Shown here: one piece after another, positions 19,590 through 28,630 of the stretch
Numbering within the stretch: the first letter of the stretch is position 1
Layout: every line of letters starts with the position of its first letter
Assembly (NCBI GenBank): GCA_900468535.1
Contig: UBTY01000021.1
Location: forward strand, 1 to 64,000
Direction of reading: 5' to 3'
Source: Hyphomicrobiales bacterium
GTDB lineage: Bacteria > Pseudomonadota > Alphaproteobacteria > Rhizobiales > Rhizobiaceae
Length of the DNA: 64,000 nucleotides
Program-made: the position numbers and the translations under genes
The notes under the pieces: generated by a model
The model's database searches: none
Told to the model about the DNA's origin: nothing
Seen by the model: only the letters and a program-made list of their open reading frames with translations

Positions 19590-19598
19590 GGGAACCCC

Positions 19599-21257
19599 TC
19601 ACTTTAACATGTTCAACTCGTAGACCAGCGAAAAAGTCCTTGCCTCCGGGATCGGCAGTTGACCCAGGAGAAACGCAACGAATGTGATGAAGCAGAGCAG
19701 CGAGCCGACATGCAGCGTGCCTGATGTGAACTCGCGAGAATACATCTGCAGGCGGCTTCTATTGTCGGCGAGCGTCGTCTTCTGACGCGTCCATTTCTGC
19801 TTGTTGAGATGGAAGAAAATGTAAGTCTTTACTAACGAACCATAGACCTGATTGAAGTAGATGAAGAAGGGATAGAAAGCCGACACGCGCGGCCGGGAGT
19901 TCAAGAGCAGAAGCGTCTGCAGATAGCGCGTGACCAATATCCAAAGCAGGTAGACGATGAACGCCGTCGGCGTTTCGAAGATGCCGATCAGGAGCACCAT
20001 CGCGACGCCCGCCAGCGATGTCCACATCGATATCCTCTGATCGAGAATCGTCCACCAGGTAAACCAGCCGATCCTTGTCGGACCGAGGGCCAGGGCACGG
20101 CGATTGGTGCGCAGCATGTTTCCGAACCAGCGAACCATCAATTGCGTCGCGGCCGGCAGGAAGCGCGTCGATGGCGGTTCCTCCACGGTCGCAACGACGA
20201 CGTCGGGAACGTAGAGCATGCGGTAGCCGTTACGCAGCAGCCAGAACCAGCTGGACTTGTCGTCGCCAGTGAGGAATTTCAGCCTGCCGAACCGCCAGTG
20301 ATCGAGATAGTCGGCTTCGACCTGACGCACGAAATCGGGATCACAAATAATCGAAGCACGGAACATCGACATCCGTCCCGTCAACGTCAGCACCTTGCGG
20401 GACAGGCCGTTGGACGACATCAGGATATGGCGCTGCGCAAAACGCAGGCTGTACCAGATATGAAACTTCGCATTGCCATGAACGTGGGACCGCTCATCCG
20501 TCGTCAGCGCGCCGACTCTGGCGTCTGTGCGGAAAAAACCCGCGCACTTGCTGACGAGATCGGTGGGAATGATCGAGTCGCCATCGATGACGGCTACCAT
20601 GTCGTCAGGTTTCGGGTCCTGATGCGAGATCGCGCGGAATCCATAGGCCAGTGCATCGCGTTTGCCGCTGCCTTCGATGCGCGTGATGACGAGGCGAACG
20701 CCCGATGCTTGATCGCAGGTCAGTCTGTAGAGCTGCCTGATCAGGCGCTGGTCGGCCATTTCGACGATCGAGGCAACGACGGTTGCACCGCCTGAGGCCT
20801 GCTTGGCCGCCTCGAATACGGCCCGATAGACCTGGGCCGTCGTATCTCCGTCGATGCGAAAACTCGTCACGAGAAAGTAGACGTGCGGGTCGCCGCCTAT
20901 GCTGCGGCGCGCACGAAGCGCCGCGTCGGCCTTTGAGCGCATACGAGGAAAGACGATGAAACGATAGATATTGGAGCGGACGAAATGAAGGAGCCCCCAT
21001 CCGTAACGCCACACCGCCAAAAACCCCAGGCCGACAAGGGCACCGGAGTGGCTCCGCCAGAGATCCTCTGCCGGAACGATCCAGGCCACGAACACAATCA
21101 ACGCGACATAGAGAAGATGTGCTTCAAGCGTTTCGCTCCAGGAAACGAGAGCGGTTTCAGCAATCGACCGCCGGGCGCTTCCGTCAGTCGCGTCCTGGGC
21201 AACCGGTGCACCGCTGAAGCCACCGCCTCCATCGTCGTATTTTGCATGCTCAAGCAT
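19599..21257 (-). CDS. alg8: Alg8-like alginate (polymannuronate) synthase, GT2 family
   Basis: This inner-membrane processive glycosyltransferase polymerises GDP-mannuronate. The 552-residue product shows TSFRIDGDTTAQVYR, GSGKRDALAYGFRAIS, the Asp225-Gly-Asp227 motif, LRFAQRHI, TLTGRMSMFRAS and FLTGDDKSSWF with TGDDK at 330-334, all segments I recognise from Pseudomonas Alg8. Membrane helices flank the catalytic domain: two near residues 35-80 and several after residue 400, including the QKWTRQKTTL segment before the final helix. It is slightly longer than the Pseudomonas protein (about 494), mostly at the N-terminus. It lies between algD and alg44 as in Pseudomonas. These motifs separate it from cellulose and hyaluronan synthases. 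Confidence 0.92.
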   Translation of the reverse strand: MLEHAKYDDGGGGFSGAPVAQDATDGSARRSIAETALVSWSETLEAHLLYVALIVFVAWIVPAEDLWRSHSGALVGLGFLAVWRYGWGLLHFVRSNIYRFIVFPRMRSKADAALRARRSIGGDPHVYFLVTSFRIDGDTTAQVYRAVFEAAKQASGGATVVASIVEMADQRLIRQLYRLTCDQASGVRLVITRIEGSGKRDALAYGFRAISHQDPKPDDMVAVIDGDSIIPTDLVSKCAGFFRTDARVGALTTDERSHVHGNAKFHIWYSLRFAQRHILMSSNGLSRKVLTLTGRMSMFRASIICDPDFVRQVEADYLDHWRFGRLKFLTGDDKSSWFWLLRNGYRMLYVPDVVVATVEEPPSTRFLPAATQLMVRWFGNMLRTNRRALALGPTRIGWFTWWTILDQRISMWTSLAGVAMVLLIGIFETPTAFIVYLLWILVTRYLQTLLLLNSRPRVSAFYPFFIYFNQVYGSLVKTYIFFHLNKQKWTRQKTTLADNRSRLQMYSREFTSGTLHVGSLLCFITFVAFLLGQLPIPEARTFSLVYELNMLK

Positions 21258-21358
21258 CTGCCCCTGCCATCACGTCACGTGTTGCGCGGGCCGCCACAGC
21301 CCGCTTTTGTTGCTGTAAACAAGAGCTTACGGCCTCGTGCCGATGGCCCGGACCTGCG

Positions 21359-22756
21359 CTACCAGCACAGGCCGTGGTAGATTACGTTTCGGTTCTGCGG
21401 CGCCTCGATGCGTGTCAGATCGATCACGACAAGCGGCTTCTTTGCCGCCTCGATTGCCTCCTTGAGACCGGGATATTTATTGCCGATCACAAGCACCGAT
21501 GAGGCTGCGAGAACCTCCTGTATGCTGCCGCGCAGCAGAGGCGCTATGTGCTTGAGGAAATTGCGGCCTTCGTTGGCGGTCCTCGCGACATTCGGATCGT
21601 AGACCGCAATCTCCTTGCCCTTGCCAAGGAAACCTTCGACCAGTTCCAGCATCGGGCTTTCCCTGAGATCGTCGGTGTCGGATTTGAACGTGATACCGAC
21701 GAAGCCGATCCTCTCCTGGCGCGCCGTGTCGATCAGTGAACGCGCATGCTCGATCTGACCAGTATTGGCGATACGGGTCGCATCGAGCACAGGCGTCGGC
21801 ACATTCAACATCCGGCCCAGCGCCGACAGCGCACGCAGGTCCTTCGGAAGGCAGGAGCCACCATACGCAAAACCCGGCTTCATATAGGCGCGAGATATGT
21901 TGAGGCGGGTATCCGAGCAAAGCACATCCATGACGACATGGCTGTCTATGCTCTTTGCCTTGCAGAGGTTGCCGATCTCATTGGAGAAGCTGATCTTGAC
22001 CGCATGCCAGCAATTGTTGGCATACTTCACGATCTCCGCACACCGCATCGCCACGACATGCGGCGTTACAGGGATATGGCTGACCAGGGCTTTCAGCGCT
22101 TCGATCGAGCGGTTGTCGTTGTCGTACTGACCGAACACGATGGCGCCCGGCCGATAGTAGTCGGCAATCGCCGTCCCCTCGCGCAGGAACTCCGGATAGT
22201 ATGCGACACCGAAGTCGCGGCCCGCGGTTTTGCCCGAAACCCTTTCCAGTGTCGGCACGACAAGCTCTTCCATCGTCCCTGGCAGAATCGTGGATCGCAT
22301 GACGACGATGTGGAATGCGGACTTCTGTTTCAGCGCCTTGCCGATGTCTTCGCAGACTTGACGGACATAGTCGGTGTTCAACGTTCCGTCCGGCAAGCTT
22401 GGCGTTCCGACACAGCAAAAGGAAATGTCCGTATTGCTGATGGCGTCCGCCACCGACTGAGTTGCAGAGAGCAGATCTGTGTGGTGGCCGTGCTCCAGGA
22501 GCTCTGCAAGACCTGGTTCCACGATAGGCGCCTGGCCCTTTGCCAGACGCTCGACTTTGAACTGATCGGGATCGACTGCAACGACCTGAAAACCATCATT
22601 GCTCAGGCAAGCGGCCGAAACACACCCCACATAACCGGCACCAAAAATGCTGATACGAGAATTGCTAACGTCAGGTGCTACTGCGGGATAAAAATTGTCC
22701 AGTACTGCAGCTTTTGAATTCTGCAAAAGACTGGAGGGATTCAACTCAATTTCCAT
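21359..22756 (-). CDS. algD: GDP-mannose 6-dehydrogenase AlgD
   Basis: AlgD oxidises GDP-mannose twice to GDP-mannuronate, the committed step of alginate synthesis. The 465-residue protein has the NAD loop ISIFGAGYVG, the catalytic cysteine Cys302 in GGSCLPKDLRAL, and the C-terminal GLCW that ends Pseudomonas AlgD as GICW. PIVEPGLAELL, FGVAYYPEFLREGTAI and NEIGNLCKA also follow AlgD more closely than UDP-glucose dehydrogenase. A 30-residue extension precedes the Rossmann fold. I chose the ATG at 22756 because GAGG lies six bases upstream; a GTG at 22786 is less likely. It is the first gene of the operon, about 560 bases from the next gene upstream, so the main promoter should lie there. Confidence 0.9.
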   Translation of the reverse strand: MEIELNPSSLLQNSKAAVLDNFYPAVAPDVSNSRISIFGAGYVGCVSAACLSNDGFQVVAVDPDQFKVERLAKGQAPIVEPGLAELLEHGHHTDLLSATQSVADAISNTDISFCCVGTPSLPDGTLNTDYVRQVCEDIGKALKQKSAFHIVVMRSTILPGTMEELVVPTLERVSGKTAGRDFGVAYYPEFLREGTAIADYYRPGAIVFGQYDNDNRSIEALKALVSHIPVTPHVVAMRCAEIVKYANNCWHAVKISFSNEIGNLCKAKSIDSHVVMDVLCSDTRLNISRAYMKPGFAYGGSCLPKDLRALSALGRMLNVPTPVLDATRIANTGQIEHARSLIDTARQERIGFVGITFKSDTDDLRESPMLELVEGFLGKGKEIAVYDPNVARTANEGRNFLKHIAPLLRGSIQEVLAASSVLVIGNKYPGLKEAIEAAKKPLVVIDLTRIEAPQNRNVIYHGLCW

Positions 22757-23319
22757 AATAGACCTCGTCTGCGCACAGATTAACACTCCGGCGCACTACA
22801 CGCGCCAGTTCAACTGCCTGCGGTCTAAGGAGTCCCCACTAGGTGATGTTTTCGAACGTCTTTTTCGTTATGAATTGATGCTAAGCGCAAAAATTCACGT
22901 ATGCAATAGTCAAAAATTAACCATTCCTAATATAGATTTGAGCGTTGCATTAGAGCGACAACCGCTAAGAAAATCAGATACTTAAAGCGCGTTTTCGGCG
23001 CTTTGTGTCATTTTGGAACGACGCTACCAACGCTTGAATCCGCTTGATTGACACTTTTTGTTGGTGCTATTTACCTTGGGTGTGTGGCACCCATCGTGCG
23101 ACCCGCGCCATTTCAGATGCCATTAAGTACTTGAAATATCAGGGTTTTTCGTTATGAGTTGCCTGCTTGATCGGGCGCATATCCAGCCTTCGCAACCGCC
23201 CATCGACCGCTTCCAGGAAGGCGCGCGCCCTTTGGAAGTAAATCTCTTCATTAAAATGTATTAGAGGGTGGCCAGCACACCTTCAATTTGCGGTAGTACA
23301 TTCTTTCGCGGGATATTAC
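22757..23319. other. 563-base upstream region of the alginate-like operon
   Basis: No gene is seen. The half nearest algD is AT-rich (runs such as AAAAATTAACC around 22910-22940), as expected for a regulated promoter firing toward algD on the minus strand, but I cannot fix -35 and -10 boxes. The region also holds a perfect 7-base inverted repeat at 22984-23004 and a sigma-54-like TGGCAC-N7-GC element on the plus strand at 23085-23099. Length and composition suggest binding sites for regulators. Confidence 0.5.
22984..23004. repeat. perfect inverted repeat upstream of algD
   Basis: The arms AAAGCGC (22984-22990) and GCGCTTT (22998-23004) are separated by seven bases. As RNA it would form a short GC-rich hairpin. 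It lies 228 bases upstream of the algD start and 315 bases after the glycosyltransferase stop at 23320. No T-run follows directly on either strand, so an operator is about as likely as a terminator. Confidence 0.4.
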
Positions 23320-24378
23320 TTACTTGTATTCGATAATGGTCTGCAACCTACCGGCAAGCAGGTTGGCGTAAAACTTCAGCACGCCCTGCATCTCGGGGAA
23401 CTTGATGATGCTGTCGAACAGCGCATTGCGCCAGCTTACCGGACGCAGCAGACCCTCTCGCCAGGCTTGCCTGGCGATCTGCAGCGGGTAGAGGATCAAC
23501 AGAGACGGGTCCATCATCGCCAACGTGGCTAACGGCAGGCAGGCTGCCCAGAAGACGATGCGCGTCACATCCTTCTTCCAGATGGAGAAGGCCGACTTGC
23601 GGTGAAGGTAGGAAACCTGCGCAAAGGCATGGCCACCACGGACTGACCGGCGCCACCATTGCTTGAAGCTATGCATGTCGACGTCGTGCCTGGACATCTC
23701 GCCATCCAGCCGCCAGATGCGCCAGCCCTTCTCGCGAAGCCGGACGCACATCTCGGACTCTTCTCCGGCGATAAGCCAGTTCCTATATCCCCCCACCTCG
23801 CGAACGGCCGAGATGCGCATCATCACATCACCGCCGCAGCCGTAGATTTCACCTGGGGGACCGATCCAGTCGCGGTCGACAAGAGCGTTGTAAAGCGTTC
23901 TTTCCGGAAATTTCTCGCGGCGGTTGCCATAAGCGGCAACTGCGGTGGGATTGGCAACGAGGAATGATCGCGCGCGCTCGAGCCATCCTTCCTGCAACTG
24001 GCAATCGCCGTCGATGAACTGTACGAATTGCAGATTCGGCCATTGCTCGATCAGCGTTTCGAGACCCTGGTTGCGCCCGCGCGCAGCGGTGAAGGGGATG
24101 CTGTCATCCAACGCTACCGCAATGGCTCCGAGATCGCGGGCGCGCTCAACGCTACCGTCCTTCGATCCGGAATCGACATAGACGATACATGACACGCGGC
24201 TTTTTAGAGAAAGAAGGCACTCAACGAGGCGATCACCCTCATTTCGTCCAATCGCAACGACACCAACGTCGGAGAGCCCACCCTCGGCAACTGCGGGCCC
24301 AGCTGAGCTCTTTGCGTGCTCAGGGGGCGTTACCGGCGAACTGTCGTGCAAGTCAAATTTGGCAATGCTCGTCATCAT
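23320..24378 (-). CDS. GT2-family glycosyltransferase
   Basis: The 352-residue product is a GT-A fold transferase: VGVVAIGRNEGDRLVECLLS at about residue 37, VDSGSKDGS, the metal-binding DGD in QFIDGDCQLQ, and GEESEMCVRLREKGW as the catalytic-base region. A C-terminal hydrophobic segment (IVFWAACLPLATLAMMDPSLLILYP) probably anchors it to the inner membrane. It would add a sugar to a lipid-linked repeat unit or a related acceptor; the sugar is unknown. The first ATG at 24378 (with a second ATG directly after) has only a weak Shine-Dalgarno; an in-frame TTG at 24384 is the alternative. It diverges from the GT4 gene across about 250 bases and runs toward algD, but the long gap before algD suggests separate transcripts. 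Confidence 0.88.
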   Translation of the reverse strand: MMTSIAKFDLHDSSPVTPPEHAKSSAGPAVAEGGLSDVGVVAIGRNEGDRLVECLLSLKSRVSCIVYVDSGSKDGSVERARDLGAIAVALDDSIPFTAARGRNQGLETLIEQWPNLQFVQFIDGDCQLQEGWLERARSFLVANPTAVAAYGNRREKFPERTLYNALVDRDWIGPPGEIYGCGGDVMMRISAVREVGGYRNWLIAGEESEMCVRLREKGWRIWRLDGEMSRHDVDMHSFKQWWRRSVRGGHAFAQVSYLHRKSAFSIWKKDVTRIVFWAACLPLATLAMMDPSLLILYPLQIARQAWREGLLRPVSWRNALFDSIIKFPEMQGVLKFYANLLAGRLQTIIEYK

Positions 24379-24627
24379 ACTCAACGAAGCGCTCTACACG
24401 ATGCCAACCCGGCAGCAAGGATGTCGCCCCTCGGAGCTCGCGTCAGGCTTTTGATCCTGCATGCGAACATTGCGAACATGGATCGACTATAGAGAGCGAA
24501 AGCCGAGAGGGGGATACCGCCTTTCGGTTGGAACTGGGGCGCGATTTTCCCCTTTTGGATAAATTAAGCCGGGGACGCGATGTTGCTATACATGCTCGCA
24601 GCTGTAACGAGTGCCGGCGGGTTGTCC

Positions 24628-25884
24628 ATGAGGATCGCGTATCTAACGAACCAGTATCCCGCTCCGAGCCATACGTTCATCCGCCGCGAAATTCTTGCTC
24701 TCGAAAAGAGGGGGCACTCTCTCTTTCGGTATGCAATTCGCCCGTTCCCCGGCGTTCTTGGTGACGCCGACGACATCGTGGAACGCGAAAAGACGTCCTA
24801 TCTCCTCCGGCAGGGGATCGGTGGTTCGCTGGCTGCCTGCATATCAGTGCTTCTCCACCATCCAGCGGGCATCGGACGAGCCATCAAGCTGGCATTTCGC
24901 CTCGGCACGGCGCCGGGTGCGCGCCTTTCGCGCCACGTGGCATATCTCGCGGAGGCGATGATCCTGTCGAAGTGGTGTGGCGAACAGGACATTGATCATT
25001 TGCATGTTCATTTCGGCACCAACCCGGCTGCCGTCGCGGCGCTAGCACACGCGATCTCCGGCGTGCCTTTCAGCTTTACTGTTCATGGCCCAGAGGAATT
25101 CGATCGGCCTTTGACCATCGGGCTTGGTTTGAAGGCCCGCGCAGCATCTTTCGTGATCGGCGTCAGTTCGTTCGGGCGCAGCCAGCTGATGCGATGGACC
25201 CGGACGGAAGACTGGCACAAGTTGCACGTTGTTCGCTGTGGCCTGGACGAGCGTTATCATCGCGAGCCGACTGAACAGTTGCCGGACACCAGGCGTCTTG
25301 TTTGCGTCGCGCGCCTCGGTGAGCAAAAAGGGCATCTTCTGCTGCTGCAGGCTGCAGCCCGCGTTAAACGCGAAGGCGTGTCCTTCAAACTTATCCTTGC
25401 CGGCAACGGACCCCTGCGAGCAGAAATCGAGCGCGAGGTGAAGAGGTTGTCGCTGGTGGACGTCGTTGATCTGATCGGCACGGTTGACCAGGACCGCGTG
25501 CAGGAAGAAATTGCCGCCTCACGGGCCATGGTCCTCGCAAGCTTCGCGGAGGGCTTGCCGGTCGTGCTGATGGAGAGCATGGCGCTCGCCCGCCCTGTCA
25601 TCTCCACCTATGTCGCCGGAATACCCGAACTGGTGCAGCCCGAAAACGGCTGGCTTGTTCCCGCCGGCGACGTCGAGGCGCTCGCAGCCGCCATGAAGGC
25701 TGCGCTTACATCGGATACCACACGGCTTTCGACGATGGGCCAGCTTGCCCGTCAGCATGTTCTTGCGCGACATGACATCTCACAGTCGGCAGCGCAGATC
25801 GAGGAACTGATCATCCGCGCCGGCGAGAGCCGATCCGCCGACGTGTCCACGGCCGCCTCCTTAAGCCTTCAGGCAAACGGCTAG
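24628..25884 (+). CDS. GT4-family glycosyltransferase
   Basis: The product of about 418 residues is a GT-B fold transferase. It begins MRIAYLTNQYPAPSHTFIRR, has the HVHFGTNPAAVAALA segment of the N-terminal domain, and the C-terminal nucleotide-sugar site VCVARLGEQKGHLLLLQA and FAEGLPVVLMESMA (the E-x7-E type motif). It would transfer a sugar in the cytosol during assembly of the exopolysaccharide. An ATG at 24580, with GGGG five bases before it, would add 16 residues; I prefer 24628 because it matches the usual family N-terminus, although its own Shine-Dalgarno (GGCGGG) is not stronger. It is the only plus-strand gene in this block and converges on the next glycosyltransferase with a 10-base gap. 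Confidence 0.88.
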   Translation: MRIAYLTNQYPAPSHTFIRREILALEKRGHSLFRYAIRPFPGVLGDADDIVEREKTSYLLRQGIGGSLAACISVLLHHPAGIGRAIKLAFRLGTAPGARLSRHVAYLAEAMILSKWCGEQDIDHLHVHFGTNPAAVAALAHAISGVPFSFTVHGPEEFDRPLTIGLGLKARAASFVIGVSSFGRSQLMRWTRTEDWHKLHVVRCGLDERYHREPTEQLPDTRRLVCVARLGEQKGHLLLLQAAARVKREGVSFKLILAGNGPLRAEIEREVKRLSLVDVVDLIGTVDQDRVQEEIAASRAMVLASFAEGLPVVLMESMALARPVISTYVAGIPELVQPENGWLVPAGDVEALAAAMKAALTSDTTRLSTMGQLARQHVLARHDISQSAAQIEELIIRAGESRSADVSTAASLSLQANG

Positions 25885-25894
25885 TCGCCCATTT

Positions 25895-26869
25895 TCAGGA
25901 TTGTCTTGTCTTCGACGTCGCGTGATGAACGAAATCACGCAACAGGTGCGGCGGCTGCGGGTAGCGTTCCCGCTTGATGGCCGACTTCACACGGCCCAGG
26001 AGATTCCCGGCAAGCCAGCACGTATCGGCCATTGCCGCATAGGTCGTGCCGTAGTTTTTGGTGTAATAGCGTCGGCGCGACTCGAACCAATACGCTGGCA
26101 GTCGTCTCGGTGGCGCCTCGCGTTCCGTTACTCCAGTCGCCTGTCCGACAAGGTGTATTACGCGGCTTTCCGGCACATGCCAGCACTCCCAGCCGTCGCG
26201 AGCCGCCCGGAGGCAGAAGTCCACCTCTTCGTGATAGAGAAAATAGCCCTCGTCGAGATAGCCGATCTTATCGAGCAGGGTGCTGCGGATCAGGAAACTC
26301 GCGCCGGATACCCAGTCGACGCGCACGGCATCTGTCGGGGTGTCTAGTACCACACGCCACCGATCCAGCATTTTGGTCACGAGACCGAAACGGATCTCGC
26401 CCTCGAACTGCGCGATCGCAGTCGGAAACCGGAAGGCACAAGCCTGTGGCGAACCATCAGGATCTTCAAGCCGACTACCGGCGACGCCAGCCGAAGGATG
26501 CTCATCCATGAAGTCCACGAGCTTGACGATGCTTCCTGGCCTAGCAACGGTATCGGGGTTCAACAGATGGACATACTGCGCATTTCCATAGCGCTCTTTC
26601 AGATATTCGATCCCGCGGTTGTTTCCATAGGAAAAGCCCCCGTTTGTCGAAAGCGGAAGAAGTTCGATCCGGTCTTGCCACCGATTGTCGACGATGGCAG
26701 CCCCGAGCGTGTGAACCGATCCATCTCCTGACGCACCATCGACGACGACGACGCGGGTGCGCTCCGGCAACGCGTCCGGGAGCATGAGAGAGCGCATGCA
26801 ATCGACAACAAGATCGGCAGTGCGATAGTTGACGATGACGATAAAGAGCTTCTGATCATAATCAGCCAT
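25895..26869 (-). CDS. GT2-family glycosyltransferase, rhamnosyltransferase-like
   Basis: The 324-residue product has IVIVNYRTADLVVDCMRSL at its start, VVDGASGDGS, STNGGFSYGNNRGIEY, HLLNPDTVARPGSI and EGYFLYHEEVDFCLRAARDGW. This set is typical of the WbbL/RfbF-like GT2 group, many of which use dTDP-L-rhamnose, and the rfbBDAC genes at 1100-3923 would supply that donor. The link is inference from family and context. The ATG at 26869 comes 13 bases after the ATPase stop, so it belongs to the operon that starts with the Wza-like gene at 31454. Confidence 0.87.
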   Translation of the reverse strand: MADYDQKLFIVIVNYRTADLVVDCMRSLMLPDALPERTRVVVVDGASGDGSVHTLGAAIVDNRWQDRIELLPLSTNGGFSYGNNRGIEYLKERYGNAQYVHLLNPDTVARPGSIVKLVDFMDEHPSAGVAGSRLEDPDGSPQACAFRFPTAIAQFEGEIRFGLVTKMLDRWRVVLDTPTDAVRVDWVSGASFLIRSTLLDKIGYLDEGYFLYHEEVDFCLRAARDGWECWHVPESRVIHLVGQATGVTEREAPPRRLPAYWFESRRRYYTKNYGTTYAAMADTCWLAGNLLGRVKSAIKRERYPQPPHLLRDFVHHATSKTRQS

Positions 26870-26882
26870 GAAAAAACTGCCT

Positions 26883-27746
26883 TCAAAACGCGCGCTGGAC
26901 AGCCAGTTCGGGCCGCAGGGCGGAGGCCTCGTCGGACGCGAAGATCCCATAACGACTTCGGTCATCGAGAACCCGGCGAACGGTGCTCGCGCTGACCTGC
27001 GTACGCATCTTCGCAAAGGCGTAAACGAGGCAACGATCGGCGAGAACGTTGATCTGACGCGGGATGCCCTTCGACGCCTCGAAGAGAAGCGTCTTGGCCG
27101 ACGACGAGAAGAGATGTTCGGGACCGCCAGCGACGCGGATGCGATGATCGATGTACGCTCGGGCTTCAACCCGACCGAGTTCCGGAAGCTGGAAGTCGGA
27201 TGAGACGCGCTGTGCGAATTGTCTTAGTTCCGGAAGCTGCAGCGTCGCGCGGAGTTCGGATTGCCCGACGAGGATGAGCTGCATCATCATAGACTTCGTA
27301 TTGATGTTCGAAAGCATTCTCAACTCTTCGAGCCGATCCGGCTCCAGATTCTGGGCTTCGTCGATAATCAGGACCACGCGACCCCGGCGCTTGACTTCAC
27401 CTTCCACGAACTCACAGAACCGCTTGTAGAGACGCGGATAGGAGGCGTCCTCGAAACCTTGGCCGAAGGCCATCAGAATCCATTCGAGCAGGTTGCCGCC
27501 GGCCCGAGTGGTATGGGTGATCATCCCGATTCTGGTCGACTGATGCATGTTGCTCAGGAAATGCTGGATCAGCGTCGTCTTGCCCGAGCCGACCGTACCG
27601 GTGATGACCGTAAAACCGGCCTGATTGACCAGGCCGTATTCCAACATCGACAACGCCATGGAATGTGAAGAGCCGAAATATAGGAACTTCGGATCTGGCA
27701 GAATGGAGAATGGCTTTTCCAACAGTCCGTAATGCTTTTCGTACAT
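26883..27746 (-). CDS. ExeA-like AAA ATPase of polysaccharide clusters
   Basis: The 287-residue product begins MYEKHYGLLEKPFSILPDP, a start shared by ExeA/GspA-type ATPases and by the ATPase found in XrtA/PEP-CTERM-associated exopolysaccharide clusters. Walker A is GTVGSGKTT at residues 50-58, Walker B is VVLIIDEAQ, and the sensor region reads QLILVGQSEL followed by the winged-helix lid (GIPRQINVLADRCLVYAF). It is shorter than ExeA and lacks its peptidoglycan-binding C-terminus. The ATG at 27746 has GGAG six bases upstream. It sits between the CpsD-like gene and a glycosyltransferase. Its role in export or chain assembly is not established in the family. Confidence 0.85.
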   Translation of the reverse strand: MYEKHYGLLEKPFSILPDPKFLYFGSSHSMALSMLEYGLVNQAGFTVITGTVGSGKTTLIQHFLSNMHQSTRIGMITHTTRAGGNLLEWILMAFGQGFEDASYPRLYKRFCEFVEGEVKRRGRVVLIIDEAQNLEPDRLEELRMLSNINTKSMMMQLILVGQSELRATLQLPELRQFAQRVSSDFQLPELGRVEARAYIDHRIRVAGGPEHLFSSSAKTLLFEASKGIPRQINVLADRCLVYAFAKMRTQVSASTVRRVLDDRSRYGIFASDEASALRPELAVQRAF

Positions 27747-27825
27747 TCACAACTCCACTCAAACTTGCCCTACCGGGTAGAACTCTCCGCGCCTGGGCTA
27801 TCGGCAGCAAGAGACGCCCTTTTTG

Positions 27826-28599
27826 CTACAGACCGTGCTTTCGGCACTTGTTGAGTACCACCTGCACGTTGCTTCTCGTGCCGAGATAAGTACGGCATGC
27901 CTCGAGCTCAGCGAGCCGGGACTGGCCAACCGAGAGAAGCAGGACAACTGCCTGCGCCTCGGATGCAAGCGCGGCCGACTCGTCGGCGCTTAGCATCGGC
28001 GGAAGGTCGAGGATGGTGATCGTCGGGTTCAGCGCGCGCCGCAACGCATCGATGCGGCGCAACAGTTGCATCGCATCGCTTTTGCCGGACGTCTTCTCAT
28101 AACTGTTCCCCGGGCAGAAAACATGGATCTGCGTACCACCGACCTCGGCAAGGATCAGCTCCGGTCGCTCCATCTTTCCTGGCGGGCCTTTCAACGGAAA
28201 TCCCATCATGGCCATGATCGAAGACGCGCCCGCATTCGCGTCGACCAGAAGCACGTTGGCGGAAGGAGTGCGAGCAAAACTGAACGCAAGATTGGCGGCG
28301 ACGGTCGTCGTTCCGCAACCAACCGTGGGAGCAGTCACGGCCACAAGACCGTTCCGATCGTCCTGGACAAGCGACTGCAATTGGTTGCGCAGAACATCAT
28401 ACGGACGGGTCGCCATATGGTTGGTGTCATAGGCTACGATGCGTGCGGCCAGCATGGTCGAAGGCAACAACCGGACCGCAGCATTTTCCTGTTCCTCGCC
28501 GACCAATGCGACGCGTTCAGGCTGCACAGGCAGACCTCCGATCCCGCCCAACTGCGGGGTGCTTTTGGCGCGCTGTAGGGCTCTGGCGATGATTTCCAT
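27826..28599 (-). CDS. CpsD/CapB-like ATPase lacking the Walker A lysine
   Basis: The 257-residue product has the layout of the cytosolic BY-kinase partner of a Wzc-type protein: an N-terminal helix (MEIIARALQRAKS), YDVLRNQLQSL, a Walker A position at 94-99, Walker A-prime LLVDANAG near 118-125 and Walker B ILDLPPM. The Walker A reads VGCGTTTVAAN where the family has GEGKST, so the lysine is Thr97 (codon ACG, one base from AAG). There is no tyrosine-rich tail; the protein ends NKCRKHGL. ATP hydrolysis and autophosphorylation may be lost. The ATG at 28599, with AGGAAA upstream, lies 31 bases after the Wzc-like gene. It could act as a regulatory partner rather than a kinase. Confidence 0.85.
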   Translation of the reverse strand: MEIIARALQRAKSTPQLGGIGGLPVQPERVALVGEEQENAAVRLLPSTMLAARIVAYDTNHMATRPYDVLRNQLQSLVQDDRNGLVAVTAPTVGCGTTTVAANLAFSFARTPSANVLLVDANAGASSIMAMMGFPLKGPPGKMERPELILAEVGGTQIHVFCPGNSYEKTSGKSDAMQLLRRIDALRRALNPTITILDLPPMLSADESAALASEAQAVVLLLSVGQSRLAELEACRTYLGTRSNVQVVLNKCRKHGL

Positions 28600-28630
28600 G
28601 TCGTCATTTCCTATTTCGAAGACGTGGTGT

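Noticed and set aside
21359..22756. UDP-glucose 6-dehydrogenase instead of AlgD
   Set aside because: The two families share their fold, but the C-terminal GLCW, the NEIGNLCKA segment and the direct linkage to alg8 and alg44 favour GDP-mannose dehydrogenase.
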